Positions 8,766 to 17,437 of a stretch of DNA of 64,000 bases are shown one piece after another (position 1 is the stretch's first letter; each line of letters opens with the position of its first letter). Source of the DNA: Ferrimonas kyonanensis DSM 18153 (GTDB taxonomy: Bacteria; Pseudomonadota; Gammaproteobacteria; Enterobacterales; Shewanellaceae); assembly GCF_000425405.1 (NCBI RefSeq), contig NZ_AUDJ01000014.1, positions 124,001-188,000 of the forward strand, given 5' to 3'. A program made the translations under genes and the position numbers. The notes under the pieces are model-generated. The model was not told the DNA's origin, did no database searches, and saw nothing but the letters and a program-made list of their open reading frames with translations.

Positions 8766-9437
8766 GTGCAATCAAAAATGAGACTGTCCAGGTTCAACAT
8801 GATTGAACTGTTAAAGGCGCCTCAATACAAAGGCTTTCTTTCCGGCTTTCAGGCGCGTCAGTTTGCCCGCGGCAACCTGGTGAGCTCGCCGGAGCAGCAA
8901 AGCAATGAGGTGTTTATCGTGGTGTCCGGGCGACTGCGGATCTTCCTTTCCTACGAGGGCAAGGAGTTTACTCTGTGCTTTCTGGAGCCGGGGGATCTGT
9001 TCAGTACCCATACCCGGGTGATGATTGAGGCCTGCAGAGAGGCGACCATCATGTCCATCAGCGTGGCGCGGTTTCGGGAGGAGGTGGTGCGCTTTCCTGA
9101 GGTGTCGCTGGTGATGACCGGCATTCTCGGTCAGGTGCTGGGCGGCACTCTGGATGTTATCGAGGGGATCATGTTCCACGATGTTCGTTACCGGTTAGTG
9201 GAGTTCTTGCTGTCGCTGGCGGACGAGCAGGGCAAGCACACGGAAACCGGCACCGAGTTTGGCTGCGACCTCAATATGGAGGAGATCTCCTTGTTGATCG
9301 GCACCACCAGACAAACCGCGTCGTCGCTGCTGAATACGCTGATCAAAGAGGGCCACCTGGTTCGGTTAGGCCGCGGCCGCTACCGAATGCCTGAGCCGCA
9401 AACGCTCAGGAGTCTGCTGGAAGGCGATGATATCTGA
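8766..9437 (+). CDS. cooA: CooA-like CO-sensing CRP/FNR family activator
   Basis: 223 residues: N-terminal cyclic-nucleotide-fold heme domain, long dimer helix (LGQVLGGTLDVIEGIMFHD) and a C-terminal helix-turn-helix with GTTRQTASSLLNTLIKEG, very close to R. rubrum CooA (SSRQTTSTALNSLIKEG). CooA binds heme, senses CO when reduced and then activates coo promoters. The ferrous heme ligand His is kept (GDLFSTHT, H82), but the neighbouring Cys that ligates ferric heme in R. rubrum (Cys75) is Ser80 here. GTG at 8766 is preferred (AGGAG 7 nt upstream); it gives an MQSKMRL N-terminus in the same register as the Carboxydothermus protein as I recall it. GTG 8763 and ATG 8778 are alternatives. It lies 85 nt after cooH on the same strand. 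Confidence 0.88.
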   Translation: MQSKMRLSRFNMIELLKAPQYKGFLSGFQARQFARGNLVSSPEQQSNEVFIVVSGRLRIFLSYEGKEFTLCFLEPGDLFSTHTRVMIEACREATIMSISVARFREEVVRFPEVSLVMTGILGQVLGGTLDVIEGIMFHDVRYRLVEFLLSLADEQGKHTETGTEFGCDLNMEEISLLIGTTRQTASSLLNTLIKEGHLVRLGRGRYRMPEPQTLRSLLEGDDI

Positions 9438-9442
9438 AGGTA

Positions 9443-9474
9443 AAAAAAACCGGCTCACTGAGCCGGTTTTTTTG
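9443..9474. terminator. Bidirectional terminator between cooA and satP
   Basis: ACCGGCTCACTGAGCCGGT hairpin flanked by an A-run on the left and a T-run on the right, so it can end both convergent transcripts. Confidence 0.9.
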
Positions 9475-9487
9475 TTTGCAAGCCAGT

Positions 9488-10096
9488 TTAGTGGGCCATG
9501 GCCACGTTGGCCTGGGCGGCGGCTGGACGCTTGAGTTCGCCGATGGGCATGATGGTGCGACCATACTCGCCGTTGATGATGGTGGCCATTGCCAGGTAGA
9601 CGGCACTGGCACCACAGACGATGCCTTCGAAACCGGCGATGGTGCCCAGCAGGGCGCTGCCGGTGAAGTCACGAGCCGCCAGCAGGAAGAACAGCACGGT
9701 CAGGCTGCCAAAGATAAACTGTTTGGCACGAGGGTAGTTTGCCAGGGTGGCAATAAACATAAAGCCGGTAAACAGGCCCCACAGGCTCAGGTACCAGCCC
9801 ATGAAGTGATGCGGGCTGCCGGCCACACCGATTTCCATGTTTGGCATCAGAATCAGCCCTACCAGAGTCAGCCAGAAAGAGCCATAGGAGGTAAAGGCCG
9901 TGGTGCCAAAAGTATTGCCATTGCGGTACTCCATAATGCCGGCAATGATCTGAGCGATGCCACCAAAGAAGATACCCATAGCAAGGATCATGCTATCGAT
10001 AGGGAAATATCCTGCGTTGTGGATGTTAAGCAGGATAGTGGTCATGCCGAACCCCATCAGCCCCAGTGGGGCCGGGTTTGCAATCTTTTGTGTCAT
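9488..10096 (-). CDS. satP: Acetate/succinate permease, GPR1/FUN34/YaaH family
   Basis: 202 residues, six predicted membrane helices. The family signature NPAPLGL appears near the N-terminus (residues 7-13). Members import acetate, and in E. coli also succinate, with protons. A strong CRP-dependent promoter arrangement lies just upstream, which fits scavenging of acetate when better carbon sources are gone. The gene is single and convergent with cooA. The start ATG gives the family's usual N-terminus. The substrate is inferred from the family only. Confidence 0.88.
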   Translation of the reverse strand: MTQKIANPAPLGLMGFGMTTILLNIHNAGYFPIDSMILAMGIFFGGIAQIIAGIMEYRNGNTFGTTAFTSYGSFWLTLVGLILMPNMEIGVAGSPHHFMGWYLSLWGLFTGFMFIATLANYPRAKQFIFGSLTVLFFLLAARDFTGSALLGTIAGFEGIVCGASAVYLAMATIINGEYGRTIMPIGELKRPAAAQANVAMAH

Positions 10097-10152
10097 GAGT
10101 TTACCTAAACTATGTTAATAAATTTTGGCGCAAACGCCTGAATTAGTGGCGG

Positions 10153-10196
10153 ATTATAAAATGGTCATTTGATTTTTCGATGTGACAGGGGTCACG
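10153..10196 (-). promoter_or_regulatory. satP promoter with class-II CRP site
   Basis: TGTGA-CAGGGG-TCACG (10181-10196) matches the CRP consensus TGTGA-N6-TCACA except for the last base. On the minus strand a perfect TATAAT lies at 10158-10153. With a start near 10147 the CRP site centres at -41.5, the classical class-II position. The spacing makes chance unlikely. Confidence 0.75.
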
Positions 10197-10410
10197 GCTG
10201 TACCAGCAAATTGAGGGGAGTCGCAAAACTTTGAATTCCATTCGCCATGCCTTTTTTTGCCTGTGACCCAGATCCCGGTTTATCCACTGGAATCGCATTG
10301 GCCAGAGCGGCAATAAAAAAAACAGGCCGAACAACTTAATAAAATAGGAATTATTATTATTTGAGGTGCAAAACGGCGAGCTAGGTCAAGGATTTTTGTA
10401 TTTCCTTGTG

Positions 10411-10441
10411 TATACTTGACTGTAAATGAAATCAATTCCCA
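10411..10441 (+). promoter_or_regulatory. Candidate feoA promoter with Fur-box-like repeat
   Basis: TATACT (10411-10416) could be the -10. TGAAATCAATTCCCA (10427-10441) matches 9 of 14 defined positions of the 7-1-7 Fur motif TGATAAT-N-ATTATCA. Repression by Fur is usual for feo operons. No good -35 is visible. The match is modest. Confidence 0.35.
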
Positions 10442-10460
10442 TTTAGATACAGGTAGCACA

Positions 10461-10691
10461 ATGGTTTTATCGGAGTTGGGGTTAGGACAACGTGCAAGTG
10501 TGAAGCGTTTGGGTGATCAGAGCATGCCTCTGACCCTGAAGCGCCGCTTGATGGCACTGGGCTTCACAACAGGCAGTGAAGTGCAGATGGTACGTTCGGC
10601 ACCTTTGGGTGGCGCAGTACAACTTAAAGTTCGGGGTGCAAGCTTGTGCCTGAACAATCGTCTGGCTGCGCAGATTCACGTAGAGGGATAA
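10461..10691 (+). CDS. feoA: Ferrous iron transport accessory protein FeoA
   Basis: 76 residues, one SH3-like FeoA domain with the typical RLMALGFTTGSEVQMVRSAPLGGAVQ layout (given here as two overlapping stretches: RLMALGFTTGSEVQ and VRSAPLGG). It is a cytoplasmic partner of FeoB in Fe(II) uptake. The start at 10461 gives the normal family length; an in-frame TTG at 10416 would add 15 unrelated residues and overlaps promoter sequence. feoB begins 3 nt after the stop. Confidence 0.9.
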   Translation: MVLSELGLGQRASVKRLGDQSMPLTLKRRLMALGFTTGSEVQMVRSAPLGGAVQLKVRGASLCLNNRLAAQIHVEG

Positions 10692-10694
10692 CGA

Positions 10695-12938
10695 ATGACT
10701 ACTATGCGTTGTGTTGCTGTCGGTAATCCGAACTCCGGCAAATCAACCCTGTTTAACGCACTGACGGGCAACAATGTGTCCGTGGGCAACTGGGCCGGTG
10801 TGACCGTCGATAAAAAGGTCGGCAAACTGGATCTGGACGGCGTTCAGGTGGAAATCACCGATCTGCCCGGATTGTACGATCTGGAAGCGGCGGATGGCGA
10901 AGGCTTTATTGATGAAAAGATCAGCCGCGATTACCTGTTGGGTAGCGACGTTGATCTGTTGATCAATGTGGTGGATGTGTCTCAGCTGGAGCGCAACCTG
11001 TACCTGACCACCCAGTTGCGCGAGCTCGATGTGCCGATGCTGTTGGTGCTGAACAAGGGCGACGTGACCGAGCGTCGTGGTGTCGAGGTCGACACCCAGG
11101 CTTTGTCTGCCAAGCTGGGTTGCAAAGTGGTTCAGATCAGTGCCAAAAGCGAGCAGGGACCGAAGCTGGTCAAACAGGCGCTGGCCGAGATGGCCGCCAA
11201 GCCTGCCGGCGAGGTGCTGTCCATTGGCATTGATGCCAGCATTGAGCAGGAACTGACTCGTCTCGACGGCATCCGTGCCCGTGCCATCAGTAAGTTGCTG
11301 TCACAGAGTGATGCCGATGCTCAACAGGCTTACAACAAGCTGGTTGCTGCGGATCTCAGCCCGGCGGAGCACATTGCCGATCGACGCTATCAATTTATCG
11401 GTGACCTGGTTGGTGAGACCGTGTCTCAGCCCAGCATCTATCACTCGGTCACCGAGAAGCTGGATAAGTACGCCCTTAGCCCCATGACCGGGGTGCCCAT
11501 CTTCCTGGGCATGATGTATCTGACCTTTATGTTCGCCATTAATGTCGGGGCGGCGTTCATCGATTTCTTCGACATCGTCGCCGGTGCCATTTTTGTCGAT
11601 GGCACCGCGCTGCTGATTGGCAATGCCGGCCTGCCAGATTGGATGTCGGCCATTCTGTCCGACGGTGTGGGTGCCGGTATTCAGACCGTCGCAACCTTCA
11701 TTCCCGTGGTGGCATTCCTGTACATCGCTTTGAGCATTCTGGAAGTGTCCGGTTACCTGGCCCGCGCCGGTTTTGTAATCGAAGGCGTGATGCAGAAGAT
11801 TGGCCTTCCCGGAAAGGCGTTTGTGCCGCTGATTGTCGGTTTCGGCTGTAACGTTCCTGCGGTGACCGCCACCCGTTCTCTGGATACCAAGCGTGAGCGT
11901 ATCGTCACCGCCATGATGGCGCCGTTCATGTCCTGTGGTGCCCGTCTGCCGGTGTACGCCCTGTTTGTGGCGGCGTTCTTCCCGGATAACGGTCAGAACC
12001 TGGTGTTTGTGCTGTACCTGGTGGGCATTGTTGCCGCAATCCTGACCGGCCTGTTGCTGCGTCATACCCTGCTGCCGGGCCAGGCTAGCCAGGGCTTTAT
12101 GGAGTTGCCGGATTATGAGATGCCAACCCTGGGCGCCATTGGCCGCCGCACCTGGCAGCGCACCAAGCAGTTCGTTCTGGGCGCCGGTAAAACCATCGTG
12201 ATCGTGGTGACCATCCTCAGCTTCTTCAACTCCATGGGCACCGACGGCAGCTTCGGTAACCAGGATTCGGATAAGTCAGTATTGTCTGCCGCCTCCCAGG
12301 TGGTAACGCCGCTGTTTGACCCCATGGGCATTAAGGAAGACAACTGGCCAGCGACCGTTGGTGTCATCACCGGTATCTTCGCCAAGGAAGCCGTTGTCGG
12401 CACCTTGAACAGCCTGTACAGCCAGGGCGGTGAGGAAGAGGGCGGTGAATACAGCCTGCTGGGCGCCGTGAACGAAGGTCTGGCGACCATTCCGGAAAAT
12501 ATGTTTGGTATTGCCTGGGACGATCCTCTGGGCCTGAACATCGGTGATGCCCACGATACCGACGCCATGGCAGAAGAGTTTGGCTTTGAAGCCGCGACCC
12601 TGAGCAACCTGGAAGCCGGCTTCGAAACCCGCGCCGCCGCCTTTGCTTACCTGCTGTTCATCCTGCTGTACACTCCGTGTGCTGCGGTCTTGGGTGCCAT
12701 GGCCGGTGAATTTGGCAGCCGCTGGACTGCGTTCAGTGCGGTATACACCTTCGCCCTGGCCTATGCCACTGCGACCCTGTTCTATCAGGCGTCCCGACTG
12801 GCGATAGAGCCGGCTCATGCCCTGTTCCACATCGGTACCATCGTGGTGTTGGTGGTGGCTGGTATCGCTTACCTGCGCCGTGTGGGCAAGAAGAGCCAGA
12901 TGGGTGTCGGTGACATTCCGGTGGCCATTAAAGAGTAA
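10695..12938 (+). CDS. feoB: Ferrous iron transporter FeoB
   Basis: 747 residues. The N-terminal G domain has G1 GNPNSGKS (residues 10-17), the DLPGLYDL switch region and the NKGD base-recognition motif. A helical GDI-like region follows, and then a C-terminal membrane domain with two Gate regions, the first around GCNVPAVTATR. The protein imports Fe(II) through the inner membrane. It is somewhat shorter than E. coli FeoB (773). It forms an operon with feoA. No feoC-like gene follows; a terminator comes about 45 nt later. Anaerobic iron reducers need this uptake route. Confidence 0.95.
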   Translation: MTTMRCVAVGNPNSGKSTLFNALTGNNVSVGNWAGVTVDKKVGKLDLDGVQVEITDLPGLYDLEAADGEGFIDEKISRDYLLGSDVDLLINVVDVSQLERNLYLTTQLRELDVPMLLVLNKGDVTERRGVEVDTQALSAKLGCKVVQISAKSEQGPKLVKQALAEMAAKPAGEVLSIGIDASIEQELTRLDGIRARAISKLLSQSDADAQQAYNKLVAADLSPAEHIADRRYQFIGDLVGETVSQPSIYHSVTEKLDKYALSPMTGVPIFLGMMYLTFMFAINVGAAFIDFFDIVAGAIFVDGTALLIGNAGLPDWMSAILSDGVGAGIQTVATFIPVVAFLYIALSILEVSGYLARAGFVIEGVMQKIGLPGKAFVPLIVGFGCNVPAVTATRSLDTKRERIVTAMMAPFMSCGARLPVYALFVAAFFPDNGQNLVFVLYLVGIVAAILTGLLLRHTLLPGQASQGFMELPDYEMPTLGAIGRRTWQRTKQFVLGAGKTIVIVVTILSFFNSMGTDGSFGNQDSDKSVLSAASQVVTPLFDPMGIKEDNWPATVGVITGIFAKEAVVGTLNSLYSQGGEEEGGEYSLLGAVNEGLATIPENMFGIAWDDPLGLNIGDAHDTDAMAEEFGFEAATLSNLEAGFETRAAAFAYLLFILLYTPCAAVLGAMAGEFGSRWTAFSAVYTFALAYATATLFYQASRLAIEPAHALFHIGTIVVLVVAGIAYLRRVGKKSQMGVGDIPVAIKE

Positions 12939-12982
12939 TGTCATGAGCGGCGCGCCCGGCGCCGAGCTACGATGACAGATGC

Positions 12983-13012
12983 AAAAGGCAGCCCTTCCGG
13001 GTTGCCTTTTTG
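12983..13012 (+). terminator. Terminator after feoB
   Basis: AAAAGGCAGCCC-TTCC-GGGTTGCCTTTT hairpin ending in a T-run, about 45 nt after the feoB stop. Confidence 0.85.
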
Positions 13013-13222
13013 GTTTCTGCGGTGTCGTGGAACCCGGGGATTTTTAGCCGGTTAAACCCTGCCAGCTCTGGCTTTGGGCGATCAGTTTGGCCGTTGGGCG
13101 CAAATGTTGGCCAAAAAGCCAAAAAAGTCACCGTGGGAGCGAGTTTTGGGTCTTGCTCCGATCCCCCTGATAGTGGATCATAGTCCCCTTATACGTTTTT
13201 TTGCAGTTAGTCGAGGGCAACC

Positions 13223-14896
13223 ATGACCCAGCCGGACAACGACGTTCGTCCAAGCAACTTTATTCGCAATATCATTGATGCCGATCTGGCCTCGGGCAAA
13301 CACTCTGCTGTTCAGACCCGGTTTCCGCCAGAGCCCAACGGCTATCTTCATATTGGTCATGCCAAGTCCATCTGCCTGAACTTTGGCATTGCCAAGGATT
13401 ATCATGGTCTGTGTAATCTGCGTTTCGATGACACCAACCCGGAAAAGGAAGACGTCGAATACGTCGAGTCCATCAAGCAGGACGTGCAGTGGCTGGGGTT
13501 CCAGTGGCACGGAGACATCCACTACTCTTCAGACTATTTTGAGCTGCTGTATGGGTACGCCGTTGAGCTGATCAATAAAGGTCTGGCTTACGTGGATGAA
13601 CTGACTCCGGAGCAGATTCGTGAATACCGCGGTACCCTGACTCAGGCCGGTAAGCCAAGCCCGTACCGGGATCGCAGCCCGCAAGAGAACCTGGCACTGT
13701 TTGAAAAGATGCGTGCCGGTGAGTTCAAAGAGGGCACGGTCTGCCTGCGGGCCAAAATCGACATGGCGTCCTCCTTTATGGTGATGCGGGATCCGGTACT
13801 GTATCGGGTTAAGTTTGCCCACCACCACCAGACCGGTGATAAGTGGTGCATCTACCCGATGTACGACTTTACCCACTGCATCTCCGATGCCCTCGAGGGG
13901 ATTACCCACTCTCTGTGTACTCTGGAATTCCAGGACAACCGCCGCTTGTATGACTGGGTGCTGGAAAACATCAGCATTGAATGTCAGCCTCGCCAGTATG
14001 AGTTCAGCCGTTTGAACCTGGAATACACCGTTATGTCCAAGCGCAAGCTGAATCAGCTGGTGACCGACAAGTTGGTGGATGGCTGGAACGACCCGCGTAT
14101 GCCGACCATCTCTGGCCTGCGTCGCCGAGGCTATACCCCAGCGTCGATTCGGGAGTTTTGTCAGCGCATTGGTGTTACCAAGCAGGAAAACACCATTGAG
14201 ATGGGCTCGCTGGAGTCGTGCGTGCGCGATGACCTGAACGTCAATGCGCCCCGGGCCATGGCGGTGCTGGATCCGGTTAAGGTGGTACTGGAAAACTACC
14301 CTGCCGACAAGGTGGAGGTGCTGAACGTGGCAAACCACCCTTCAGATGAGTCCATGGGAAGCCGTGAAGTGCCGTTCAGTCGGGAAGTCTGGATTGAGCG
14401 TGATGACTTCCGGGAAGAAGCCAATAAGAAATTCAAGCGTTTGGTTCTCGGGAAGAAAGTGCGTCTTCGCGGTGCCTACGTGTTGACCGCAGAGCGCGTC
14501 GACAAGGACGAGAATGGTGAGGTAACCACCATCTACTGTTCCGTGGATCTGGACAGCCTGGGTGTGGATCCTGCCGATGGTGTGAAACCAAAAGGGGTGA
14601 TTCACTGGGTGTCTGCCAGTGCCGGCCTGGAAGCCGAGTTCCGCCTGTACGATCGTCTGTTCACCGTGGAAAATCCCGGTGCAGCGGAGGAGTTCGAAGC
14701 GGTGCTGAACCCGGACTCTCTGGTGGTGAAGCGTGGTTTTGTCGAGACCAGCCTGAAACAGGCGCAAGCCGAGCAAGCGTTCCAGTTTGAGCGGGTCGGC
14801 TACTTCTGCGCCGACAGCGTCGACAGCCGCGCCGACGCGCTGGTGTTTAACCGCACCGTTGGTCTGCGTGATACTTGGGCCAAAATCAGCGGTTAA
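13223..14896 (+). CDS. glnS: Glutaminyl-tRNA synthetase
   Basis: 557 residues, class I aminoacyl-tRNA synthetase charging tRNA-Gln. The HIGH motif is at residues 43-46 ([15 protein letters not shown]). The KMSKS equivalent is VMSKRKL near residue 270, the same variant as in E. coli GlnRS. The C-terminal two beta-barrel anticodon-binding domain is complete, and the length matches E. coli (554). The 200-nt gap upstream holds no clear consensus promoter. The start ATG follows a GAGGG ribosome site. Confidence 0.96.
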   Translation: MTQPDNDVRPSNFIRNIIDADLASGKHSAVQTRFPPEPNGYLHIGHAKSICLNFGIAKDYHGLCNLRFDDTNPEKEDVEYVESIKQDVQWLGFQWHGDIHYSSDYFELLYGYAVELINKGLAYVDELTPEQIREYRGTLTQAGKPSPYRDRSPQENLALFEKMRAGEFKEGTVCLRAKIDMASSFMVMRDPVLYRVKFAHHHQTGDKWCIYPMYDFTHCISDALEGITHSLCTLEFQDNRRLYDWVLENISIECQPRQYEFSRLNLEYTVMSKRKLNQLVTDKLVDGWNDPRMPTISGLRRRGYTPASIREFCQRIGVTKQENTIEMGSLESCVRDDLNVNAPRAMAVLDPVKVVLENYPADKVEVLNVANHPSDESMGSREVPFSREVWIERDDFREEANKKFKRLVLGKKVRLRGAYVLTAERVDKDENGEVTTIYCSVDLDSLGVDPADGVKPKGVIHWVSASAGLEAEFRLYDRLFTVENPGAAEEFEAVLNPDSLVVKRGFVETSLKQAQAEQAFQFERVGYFCADSVDSRADALVFNRTVGLRDTWAKISG

Positions 14897-14930
14897 TCTG
14901 GATGGGCCCGTTGTCAGGGCCCTTTCAGGC

Positions 14931-14965
14931 ACAAAAAAGCGGAGCCACAGGCTCCGCTTTTTTGT
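14931..14965. terminator. Bidirectional terminator glnS / fur
   Basis: AAAAAAGCGGAGCC-ACA-GGCTCCGCTTTTTT, a perfect palindromic hairpin with A and T tracts between convergent genes. Confidence 0.9.
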
Positions 14966-14997
14966 GCTTGTCCGTTATTACAAGACTGCCGGTCTAT

Positions 14998-15420
14998 TTA
15001 ATGGTCGCACTTGCCATCGGTGCTGACGCCGTACAGGTATAAGCTGTGGTTGGTCAGTTTAATGTTGTGCTTCATGGCAATCTCGTTTTGACGCTGCTCA
15101 ATGGTCTCGTCGCTGAACTCAATCACCTTGCCACAATCGAGGCAGACCAGATGGTCGTGGTGATGCTGGCTGGCCAGCTCAAATACCGCCTTACCGCTTT
15201 CGAAGTGGTGGCGAGTGACGATGCCGGCGTCATCGAACTGGTTCAGTACGCGGTATACCGTGGCCAGTCCAATCTCCTCTCCTTGGTCCAGCAATAATTT
15301 ATACAGGTCTTCGGCACTGATGTGCTGATTGCCCGGGTGCTGCAACAGCTCGAGAATCTTAACCCGTGGCAGGGTGACTTTCAGGCCTGCTTTTTTTAGT
15401 GCTTGGTTTTCGTCCGTCAT
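14998..15420 (-). CDS. fur: Ferric uptake regulator Fur
   Basis: 140 residues from the MTDENQALKKAGLKVT start, which matches other Fur proteins; an upstream GTG would add 12 residues and is not favoured. The N-terminal winged helix includes LPRVKILELL and the recognition helix region GLATVYRVLNQF. The metal-site signature HHHDHLVCLDCGKVIEF is intact. The C-terminus ends GVSTDGKCDH: the first Cys of the second pair of E. coli Fur (C132) is Ser here and only one Cys remains. With Fe(II) it represses iron uptake genes such as feoAB nearby. Confidence 0.94.
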   Translation of the reverse strand: MTDENQALKKAGLKVTLPRVKILELLQHPGNQHISAEDLYKLLLDQGEEIGLATVYRVLNQFDDAGIVTRHHFESGKAVFELASQHHHDHLVCLDCGKVIEFSDETIEQRQNEIAMKHNIKLTNHSLYLYGVSTDGKCDH

Positions 15421-15471
15421 GGCAGTCTCTTGCATAAAGTCAGAGGGTTCTGACACTTTGTAATTAGACCC

Positions 15472-15500
15472 ATTATAGGTAGCTTGTCCGCAACATTAAA
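15472..15500 (-). promoter_or_regulatory. Candidate fur promoter
   Basis: On the minus strand a perfect TATAAT (15477-15472) sits 17 nt from a weak -35, TTTAAT (15500-15495), about 55 nt before the fur start. Confidence 0.5.
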
Positions 15501-15676
15501 CCTTCGATATTGCAAGGATTTGCGATTCGATGCTCATTGTGGCAAAAAATGAGCCCGATGCGTTTGAAAATACGGCAAACTGAAAGTGAAGGCAAACGTC
15601 AAAAATCGATCGCCCTTGTCGGGAGCGACGGTTAAGATGACAAAGGCGTGCAAAAATCAGGGATGGAAGGATGGCA

Positions 15677-16396
15677 ATGAAGATAGTGGTGCTCACCGGG
15701 GCCGGGATCTCGGCGGAGTCGGGTCTGAAGACGTTTCGTGCCGAAGATGGCCTGTGGGAGCAGCACAGCATCGAAGAGGTGGCCACGCCGGAGGGGTATG
15801 AGCGCAACCCAGAACTGGTACGGGAGTTCTATAATGCCCGTTGGCAGCAGCTAGGCGATGCTCAGGTTCAACCCAACGCGGCCCACAGTGCCCTGGCTGA
15901 GCTGGAGGCCAGAGATGGGATTGAGCTGACTCTGATTACCCAGAACATCGACAACCTTCATGAGCGGGCCGGCAGTCGCCGGGTCATTCATATGCACGGT
16001 GAATTGGCCAAGGCCCGCTGTCCCCGCAGTCAACAGGTGTTTCCCATGGTGATGCCGTTTGCCGCCGACAATTGCTGCACCTGCTGTATCCCTGCGGAGA
16101 TACTGCGCCCCCATGTGGTGTGGTTCGGAGAGATGCCGCTGCAGTTGAACCAGATCTATCAGTCCCTGTCCGGGTGCGACCTGTTTGTGGCCATCGGCAC
16201 CTCGGGCACCGTCTATCCTGCTGCAGGCTTCGTCGACATGGCCAGCCAGGGGCATGCTCAGACCCTGGAGATCAACCTCGAGCCGTCCGAGGTTCAAAGT
16301 CAGTTTCAGCATCATCTGCGGGGTAAGGCCAGCGAAATGGTGCCGCGATTGGCGGACTGTCTGGCCCGCGGAGTGCCATTGACGGAGATCGTGTAG
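15677..16396 (+). CDS. cobB: NAD-dependent protein deacylase (sirtuin, CobB)
   Basis: 239 residues, class III sirtuin removing acyl groups from lysines with NAD. Visible motifs are the Rossmann GAGISAESGLKTFR, TQNIDNLHERAG, the catalytic HMHGE, and a Zn ribbon with RC...CCTCC as in E. coli CobB. RPHVVWFGE and GTSGTVYPAAGF are near-identical to CobB. ATG 15677 is preferred to ATG 15671 because GGAAGG lies 6 nt before it but directly abuts the earlier codon. CobB controls acetyl-CoA synthetase, which may connect to acetate uptake by satP, though the two genes are not co-transcribed. Confidence 0.93.
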   Translation: MKIVVLTGAGISAESGLKTFRAEDGLWEQHSIEEVATPEGYERNPELVREFYNARWQQLGDAQVQPNAAHSALAELEARDGIELTLITQNIDNLHERAGSRRVIHMHGELAKARCPRSQQVFPMVMPFAADNCCTCCIPAEILRPHVVWFGEMPLQLNQIYQSLSGCDLFVAIGTSGTVYPAAGFVDMASQGHAQTLEINLEPSEVQSQFQHHLRGKASEMVPRLADCLARGVPLTEIV

Positions 16397-16400
16397 AAAC

Positions 16401-16426
16401 AAAAAAGGGCCACGAGGCCCTTTTTT
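16401..16426. terminator. Bidirectional terminator cobB / pepE
   Basis: AAAAAAGGGCC-ACGA-GGCCCTTTTTT hairpin between convergent genes. Confidence 0.9.
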
Positions 16427-16441
16427 ATTAGCGGCAGGCAA

Positions 16442-17149
16442 TTACAGTAGGAAACTGATGTCGCTGCCTGGTTGAATCTCTTCCTTCTGGGTGGTGCCTT
16501 CAAACAGGTAACCACTCTTGTCCCCTTTGAGGACCAGCGCATCGCCCTGACGGAAAATGGCTGAGCCTTCGCAGATGCCCACGACCGGAGACAGCGGGTC
16601 AATGCAGGTGAATTCCTGCAGACGCTGGGCTCGAGTTTCACCGTTATGGCCTGGGGCTTGATAGTCACTGTAGTGTGGGTTGATCTGGAACGGAACCAGA
16701 GCCAGGGCATCAAAGCTGGGCGGCTCAATGATTGGCATGTCGTTGGTGGTGCGAATCGACTTGCCGGCCACGTTGGAACCGGCACTCCAGCCAACATAAG
16801 GCATGCCGTTTTTGACCTTGTCGCGAATCGCCTCAACCAGGTTGTGACGGTACAGTTCGTGCAAGAGGTGGAAGGTGTTGCCCCCACCGACCATGATGCC
16901 GTCGACCTCTTCCAGTGCTGCCACCGGATCCGGGCATTCGTGAGCACTGCATACCTGGCATCCCAGGGAACCTAAGGCTTCCGCAACCCGTTGCTGGTAG
17001 TCGTCGTAACTGATGCTGACTCCGGCATAGGGAATGAACAACCACCGGCTGCCTGGTTTTACCAGCTTTTCCAGCATGGGAAGGGCATGGCTCAGGTAGG
17101 GGGTGTCATCGACGCGGGAGCTGCTTAGCAATAACATTGATTGACTCAT
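16442..17149 (-). CDS. pepE: Dipeptidase E (peptidase S51)
   Basis: 235 residues, cytoplasmic alpha-aspartyl dipeptidase. The nucleophile Ser lies in [10 protein letters not shown], preceded by the oxyanion segment [10 protein letters not shown], and the His of the triad lies in QINPHYSDY. The length agrees with E. coli PepE (229). Single gene, convergent with cobB. Confidence 0.92.
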   Translation of the reverse strand: MSQSMLLLSSSRVDDTPYLSHALPMLEKLVKPGSRWLFIPYAGVSISYDDYQQRVAEALGSLGCQVCSAHECPDPVAALEEVDGIMVGGGNTFHLLHELYRHNLVEAIRDKVKNGMPYVGWSAGSNVAGKSIRTTNDMPIIEPPSFDALALVPFQINPHYSDYQAPGHNGETRAQRLQEFTCIDPLSPVVGICEGSAIFRQGDALVLKGDKSGYLFEGTTQKEEIQPGSDISFLL

Positions 17150-17341
17150 GGAGCGAATTCCTTATTTCACGCTATCCGCCTGATAATAAGACGAAAATCG
17201 ACGGATGTCCCGAAGAAAAACGACCAGTGGAAAACTCTTTAGGGATCAAAAAGATAGGGCCAGGTGCCAACTCGCCGGAGTTCGAATAGTATTTGGTTAT
17301 ATCATTATAGCCCAACTGTCGGATAATGCCGCATCTTGTGG
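17150..17341. other. Upstream region of pepE
   Basis: Non-coding, A/T-rich DNA before pepE (minus strand). No clear operator or consensus promoter could be fixed. It is bounded on the right by the candidate small RNA promoter. Confidence 0.4.
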
Positions 17342-17369
17342 TTGAAGAGTGCTGAAAGTGGCATATACT
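17342..17369 (+). promoter_or_regulatory. Promoter of candidate small RNA
   Basis: TTGAAG (17342-17347), 16-nt spacer, TATACT (17364-17369): a good sigma-70 promoter pointing at a terminator only about 60 nt further on. Confidence 0.6.
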
Positions 17370-17375
17370 GTATTT

Positions 17376-17437
17376 CGAAGTGTGAATTGGTTTCCCAAAC
17401 CACCAGAAAGCCACCGCCCCAAACGGTGGCTTTTTTT
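17376..17437 (+). ncRNA. Candidate ~62-nt small RNA or leader transcript
   Basis: A sigma-70-like promoter is followed by a hairpin TGGTTT-CCC-AAACCA (17388-17402). Next comes a strong Rho-independent terminator, GCCACCG-CCCCAAA-CGGTGGC plus seven T (17410-17437). There is no plausible reading frame between promoter and terminator. Hence a short structured transcript is expected. It lies 205 nt before htpX on the same strand, so it could instead be an attenuated htpX leader. I do not recognise it as a known RNA family. Confidence 0.5.

Larger units (their letters stand above)
10097..10460. other. Divergent intergenic region satP / feoA
   Basis: This 364-nt A/T-rich gap contains the satP CRP promoter on the left. 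On the right it holds a -10-like TATACT (10411-10416) followed by an imperfect Fur-type inverted repeat (10427-10441) ahead of feoA. The middle part (about 10200-10400) shows no other element I can name. Confidence 0.6.
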
